Program-made: the position numbers and the translations under genes
NCBI RefSeq assembly: GCF_009711935.1
Contig: NZ_VIKX01000264.1
Span: 1 to 64,000 of the forward strand
Length of the DNA stretch: 64,000 bases
Origin: Dolichospermum sp. UHCC 0259
GTDB taxonomy: Bacteria; Cyanobacteriota; Cyanobacteriia; Cyanobacteriales; Nostocaceae
Direction of reading: 5' to 3'
Shown here: in pieces, positions 60,200-64,000 of the stretch
Layout: each line of letters opens with the position of its first letter
Numbering within the stretch: position 1 is the first letter of the stretch
Notes under the pieces: generated by a model
Seen by the model: the letters and a program-made list of their open reading frames with translations, nothing else
Told to the model about the DNA's origin: nothing
Database searches by the model: none

Positions 60200-60290
60200 G
60201 AAATGTAGGTTGGGTTGAGCGATAGTGAAACCCAACATTGACAATGTTTTGGCCTTAACCAAACAGTATTGCAGCGCAACCCATCCTACA
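60200..60290 (+). repeat. Interspersed inverted repeat (GTAGGTTGGGTTG family), copy 3
   Basis: TTGTCGGTTAAGGAAATGTA and GGTTGGGTTGAGCGATAGTG start it, AAACCCAACATTGACAATGT continues, and GCAACCCATCCTAC closes it. It is the inverse of the right end of copy 2, with the same flanking CGGTTAAGGAAATGTAGG, so it sits in the opposite orientation. Confidence 0.8.
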
Positions 60291-61067
60291 AATCAAGACT
60301 TTTCTCAATTTGGCGAGAAGTATGAATTTATAAGCCTTCGTCCCACTTCGCTAACACGCAGAGGCGCTCCAGGCGTAAAGAGTAAGAGTTTGAGAAATGG
60401 AATTTTTGATTTTACCTGAGTTCGACATAAGATAATTTGCGGAAAATTCGCCCCAAGTATGAGTCTCAAACCCTTATTCTCTCGTTAAAAAATCATAACT
60501 CCGTTCGCGTAGCGTCTCCGAAGGAGAAACTCCGAACTCCTAACACCGAACTCAGGTGATTTTCATGCCTTAATTCCGCAATGCTACTTATTCTTTTTTT
60601 TGCAACTACTGACTGCTCGTACTTACGCAAAAACCTCTATAATTTACGCTACGCTATCAGCAAACTTTCTTGAATCTTCAATTAGTTGTATTTTCAATTA
60701 TCCCAATTTAAATGTATAATTGTAGTTTGCAAGGAAAATTATTCCAAGTATTGCAAAAAGGAATGTATTAATCTATCTTAAAAGAATATATTAATGACAT
60801 ATTGAATTTAATAAAATCTGTTGTTAATAAATTAGATAATAACTAAACGCGAATAACTGTTATAAAGCTCCACCTGTAGCTCATGCTACGCTAAACTATC
60901 AGTAGGATGTAATAGTTTTATCTATCCCATTCTCAAAAGTAAAGGAGCGATGAAGACAGAACTATCTATCTTGATCACCAACAGACGAAACAAACAGCAA
61001 TGTATGGTTTAAGACCGCCTGCGCTGCCAGTATTATATAAGTTTTATAGAGCAAATGGAGAAAAAAA
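60291..61067 (+). other. Repeat-rich intergenic region before the 61068 gene
   Basis: About 780 bases with no intact gene. Fragments of interspersed repeats are visible (GTTCGCGTAGCGTCTCCGAA at about 60502; CTTACGCAAAAACC at 60631, like the end of the element at 45588; TACGCTACGCTATCAG at 60646; CATGCTACGCTAAACTATCA at 60880). The last 50 bases (TATTATATAAGTTTTATAG, then GGAG) probably hold the promoter and ribosome-binding site of the next gene. Confidence 0.45.
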
Positions 61068-61328
61068 ATGATGAGCAAAGAAGATTTTCTCTATCCACGT
61101 GGTCGCTATTATGGTCATGTTAAACCAGAAAATTTGGTATTTAATGCGAATTTGCAGGAATTTGCCCAAAAGGTTAGTTATATTTGCAATTTAGAAACTG
61201 GCGGCAAAATTTCACCAGATGAGGCTTATGATCAGATTAAGTTACTTTGGAAACAGTTAAAACAATCAAAAAAAGAACTGAAAATCGGTGAACAACCTTT
61301 TCAAAGTAACGGTTCTGAAGAAGCTTAG
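61068..61328 (+). CDS. Small conserved cyanobacterial protein
   Basis: In this 86-residue protein, EDFLYPRGRYYGHVKPENLV, FNANLQEFAQKVSYICNLET, and DEAYDQIKLLWKQLKQSKK are conserved-looking blocks that I associate with a short protein of unknown function common in cyanobacteria (the DUF7219-like type, from memory). GGAG at 61057 is seven bases from the first ATG. The tail is charged. A heptanucleotide repeat array begins immediately after the stop. Confidence 0.75.
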   Translation: MMSKEDFLYPRGRYYGHVKPENLVFNANLQEFAQKVSYICNLETGGKISPDEAYDQIKLLWKQLKQSKKELKIGEQPFQSNGSEEA

Positions 61329-61330
61329 GT

Positions 61331-61363
61331 AATTGGTCATTGGTCATTGGTCATTGGTAATTG
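61331..61363 (+). repeat. Short tandem repeat (TTGGTCA)n
   Basis: Three perfect TTGGTCA heptamers followed by TTGGTAA, directly after the stop of the 61068 gene. Heptanucleotide short tandem repeats are characteristic of filamentous cyanobacteria. Confidence 0.9.
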
Positions 61364-61377
61364 GTTTACAGCCACGA

Positions 61378-61497
61378 ACAACTGACAACTGACAACTGAC
61401 AACTGACAACTGACAACTGACAACTGACAACTAACAACTGACAACTAACAACTGACAACTAACAACTGACAACTAACAACTGACAACTAACAACTGA
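61378..61497 (+). repeat. Heptanucleotide tandem array (CAACTGA/CAACTAA)n
   Basis: About 17 units of seven bases. The first run is uniform CAACTGA, and the second alternates CAACTAA and CAACTGA, so a 14-base superunit has formed. The array ends exactly at the cyclase stop codon (61498-61500). Length is likely to vary between strains. Confidence 0.93.
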
Positions 61498-64000
61498 CTA
61501 TTTTGCGATCATTGTCCAAACACCATCCCATGAATTTGGTGGTGGTATTTGCTGGTATTTATAGGCGCGTTCTAAATGAATTTGCACGGCTTGATCTGTT
61601 GGTTTGATGGCTTGAGCTAATTTGAAGCAGGCGATCGCTTGAGTAAAATCTCTTAATATATAGGCATTGCGACCAGCATGATAATGGTGTAAAAATTCCT
61701 GAGTGTTAGCATCTAGGGGAGTAGAGCGATCGCTGATTAACTCATAAATATTTATAGCTTGATGTTTACCTTTAACCCGAATTTTATCTAATTGACGTAC
61801 CCACAGGCGATCGCTGCATAGGTTATAAGTAAACTCGCTGATAATAATATCACAGCCATATTCTTTAGTTACTCCTTCCAAACGAGAACTTAAATTCACC
61901 CCATCCCCAATCACCGTATAATCCATCCGTTTTGGTGAACCAATATTCCCAGAAACCACCTCCCCAGAACTAATTCCAATCCCAATCCGAATTTGTGGTT
62001 GAGCTTGAACAATCCGCTTTTGGTTAAACTCCTGTAATCGTCGGCGCATATCTAAGGCTGATTTTACCGCCAACCAAGCGTGATTTTCCGTAAGTGGTAG
62101 AGGCGCACCAAATACAGCCATTAAAGCATCACCAATAAATTTATCTAAAGTCCCTTCATGATTAAAAACAGACTCTACCATTGTTTCAAAATACTGATTC
62201 AGTAGTGATACCACATCCGCCGCCCCTAAATTTTCTGTTAAAGTCGTATAACCTCGGATATCAGAAAACAAAATAGTGACATCTTTCCGTTCACCCACCA
62301 TTAAAGTATCCTGGCCTAAAGCCATCACTTGCTCGGCTACATGAGGATTCAGGTAACGGTATAAGGTGCTTTTCATGCGTTTTTCTCGACTGATATCTTC
62401 CAGCACCACCAAACCACCACGAGATCCACCTTCTGGGTTAGTTAAAGGATTAACAGTGAGATTAATACTGCGTTCTAACTTCTCCACTGCATCTGCACTG
62501 AGTAACTCAGATTGGGAAGTTAAAGATTGATTCCAGGGAATAAAAATATTCGGATTTTGGCGATCGCAAATAGCTAAAATTAAATCATTATTGATCTTCT
62601 TATGTAAACCCACCAACAAAATTTGTTCAGGTACATAATGTTTAGCACCATGTTTCAAACTATCTTCTAGGCGCATTTGTAAATTTTCAATTGGAATCAC
62701 ATCCCAAACTTGACGACCAATCAAATTTTGTTCCCATACCAACTTATTATTTCTATTATTAGCCTGTCTGACTGGACAACCTAATAATTCTAACGCCGCA
62801 TCATTAATAGTCACAATTTGACCGAGCATATCCGTAGAAATTACCGCATCTGATAAACTTTGCAGAATATCTTTTTGATATTGTTTTTCCAACAAAACAC
62901 TCTCAAATAATCGAGCATTTTCCAAAGCAATCCCCGCTTGGATATTAAAAGCTCGCATGAATTCTTCATCAGAAGCAGTAAAACTACCTTGTTGTTTATT
63001 AATTAATTGAGTCACCCCAATCAATTCATTAGCAGAATTAAATACTGGTAAACATAAAATATTGCGAGTTAAATAACCCGTTTTTTGATCTATAGAAGCA
63101 TCGAATCTTTTATCCATATAGGCATCTGTAATATTCAGAGCCTTACCAGTTGAAGCAACATAACCGGCAATTCCCCGACTCGCACTAATGCGAATTTCCA
63201 TCAGATTTTTGCTATTAACATCTTCCACCTTTGTCCATAATTCATCTAATTCTTTCCGATATAAAAATAGGGTACTCCGATCTGCTTGCATTAAGATCCG
63301 AGCCTGTTCCATGACCATTTTCAAAGTAGCTTCTAAATCCAAACTTTGTCCTAAAGTTTGTGTAGCTCGTAATAAAGCCGTTGCACCCCGTTGATGACGA
63401 GCCGCTACATAGAAAGACTGACAACTTTCTAAAATAATCCCAATAGCCGACGCAAAATCCCGAAATCTTTCCTCATCCTCCACATCAAAAGGAATTTCCC
63501 CCGCCTTATTTGCCAATTGTACTACTGCCACAGTTTGGTTTTTACTGCTCAAAACGGGCATACATAATAAATTGTGCATTTTATAGCCCATTTGTTTTTC
63601 CAACTCTGGACTAAATAGGGGATGACTTGCAGTTTCCGAGATATTCAAACAGTTACCTGTACTAGCAACATGACCAGGAATACCCACATTTATAGAAGTG
63701 CGGATTTCTAAAAACCTTTGATTATGATCTTGAGGAAGTTTTGACCATAATTGCCCCTTATCATAATCCACCAAAAAAATAGCCGTGTGTTCTGCTTGCA
63801 GAATCTGACCAATTTTCAAAGTAATAGCTTCTAGTACCTTTTCCAGCATAGTTTCTAGAGCTTCATTATTGATTAAATCAATAGCTCTAATAAATTGCTG
63901 GAACTCAGCCGTAATAAAATCCAGTAAACAGACAAATTCGTTAACAGAAAGGTCTTTAACTCGACTTAAAAGGGCATGAGTCCGGTTAACTTGGGTAAGT
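61498..64000 (-). CDS. cyaB: GAF-GAF-PAS adenylate cyclase, CyaB-type (5' end outside window)
   Basis: The frame stays open to the window edge (LSRVKDLSVNEFVCLLDF is readable before the ATG at 63849), so the start is beyond 64000. In order: an N-terminal helix, GAF-A (NKAGEIPFDVEDEERF) and GAF-B (NKQQGSFTASDEEF), both keeping the NKxnFx3DE motif of cyclic-nucleotide-binding GAFs. A PAS domain follows (VISTDMLGQIVTINDAALEL). The class III cyclase has VTILFSDIRGYTTLTE and DKFIGDALMAVFGAP with the two metal Asp and the adenine Lys, and DYTVIGDGVNLSSRLEG. A TPR-like tail ends it. cAMP or cGMP would regulate its own synthesis through the GAFs. Confidence 0.93.
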   Translation of the reverse strand, partial: LTQVNRTHALLSRVKDLSVNEFVCLLDFITAEFQQFIRAIDLINNEALETMLEKVLEAITLKIGQILQAEHTAIFLVDYDKGQLWSKLPQDHNQRFLEIRTSINVGIPGHVASTGNCLNISETASHPLFSPELEKQMGYKMHNLLCMPVLSSKNQTVAVVQLANKAGEIPFDVEDEERFRDFASAIGIILESCQSFYVAARHQRGATALLRATQTLGQSLDLEATLKMVMEQARILMQADRSTLFLYRKELDELWTKVEDVNSKNLMEIRISASRGIAGYVASTGKALNITDAYMDKRFDASIDQKTGYLTRNILCLPVFNSANELIGVTQLINKQQGSFTASDEEFMRAFNIQAGIALENARLFESVLLEKQYQKDILQSLSDAVISTDMLGQIVTINDAALELLGCPVRQANNRNNKLVWEQNLIGRQVWDVIPIENLQMRLEDSLKHGAKHYVPEQILLVGLHKKINNDLILAICDRQNPNIFIPWNQSLTSQSELLSADAVEKLERSINLTVNPLTNPEGGSRGGLVVLEDISREKRMKSTLYRYLNPHVAEQVMALGQDTLMVGERKDVTILFSDIRGYTTLTENLGAADVVSLLNQYFETMVESVFNHEGTLDKFIGDALMAVFGAPLPLTENHAWLAVKSALDMRRRLQEFNQKRIVQAQPQIRIGIGISSGEVVSGNIGSPKRMDYTVIGDGVNLSSRLEGVTKEYGCDIIISEFTYNLCSDRLWVRQLDKIRVKGKHQAINIYELISDRSTPLDANTQEFLHHYHAGRNAYILRDFTQAIACFKLAQAIKPTDQAVQIHLERAYKYQQIPPPNSWDGVWTMIAK

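Noticed and set aside
61378-61497. Possible CRISPR array
   Set aside because: Units are seven bases with no spacers, so it is a heptanucleotide tandem repeat. No cas gene is nearby and no CRISPR was found in the window.

Overview
The window is chromosomal DNA of a cyanobacterium, most likely a filamentous Nostocales strain (Anabaena/Nostoc/Dolichospermum type). Evidence for this is chlM (chlorophyll synthesis), a SigF-type group 3 sigma factor, a CyaB-type GAF-GAF-PAS adenylate cyclase, an LrtA-type ribosome hibernation factor, many GCGATCGC (HIP1) octamers, heptanucleotide tandem repeats next to genes, and several DUF29/Uma2 proteins. Species cannot be fixed from the sequence alone.

Positions 1-40.7 kb form one long polysaccharide biosynthesis and export locus, almost all on the + strand. 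It holds about a dozen glycosyltransferases (GT2, GT4 and one galactosyltransferase-like), a GDP-mannose dehydratase-type enzyme, a VioA-like sugar aminotransferase with a VioF-like N-formyltransferase, FkbM and other methyltransferases, two asparagine-synthase-like amidotransferases, a Wzy-like polymerase, two Wzm permeases with one intact Wzt ATPase, a WcaF-like acetyltransferase and a Wzc-type tyrosine autokinase. The locus is visibly recombined. I find at least ten gene remnants: the tail of gmd, the start of a wzt, a fragment of the 592-1173 gene, an acetyltransferase tail, an RmlD-like tail, a transposase tail, an epimerase with its middle deleted, a GT2 stub, a collapsed FkbM gene and a frameshifted methyltransferase. 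DUF29, Uma2, PD-(D/E)XK-like, retropepsin-like, MNT-HEPN and HicBA genes are interspersed as accessory cargo. Two palindromic repeats have inserted in frame inside coding genes.

A tRNA-Leu(CAA) at 40.96-41.04 kb marks the right edge of the locus. From 41 kb to the end the genes are housekeeping or regulatory: M48 peptidase, msrA, lipB, lrtA/hpf, prxQ, an HGSNAT-like membrane acyltransferase, galE, two SDRs facing an HxlR regulator, a UreH/ferric-reductase fusion with an exported partner, an M28 peptidase, sigF, a Ser/Thr kinase, a DUF697 GTPase, chlM, a small conserved cyanobacterial protein and a cAMP cyclase cut by the window end. Short interspersed palindromes occupy the gaps between them.

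Together the left 40 kb would make activated sugars, including a probable N-formylated 4-amino-4,6-dideoxyhexose, assemble them into a variable glycan and export it through Wzm/Wzt, possibly with Wzc control of chain length. The strongest candidates for undescribed biology are the twice-repeated Uma2-DUF29 pair, the fused MNT-HEPN protein, the C8 tract that breaks a methyltransferase, the in-frame repeat insertions, and the peptidase whose last codons and stop coincide with a copy of the tRNA-Leu 5' end.
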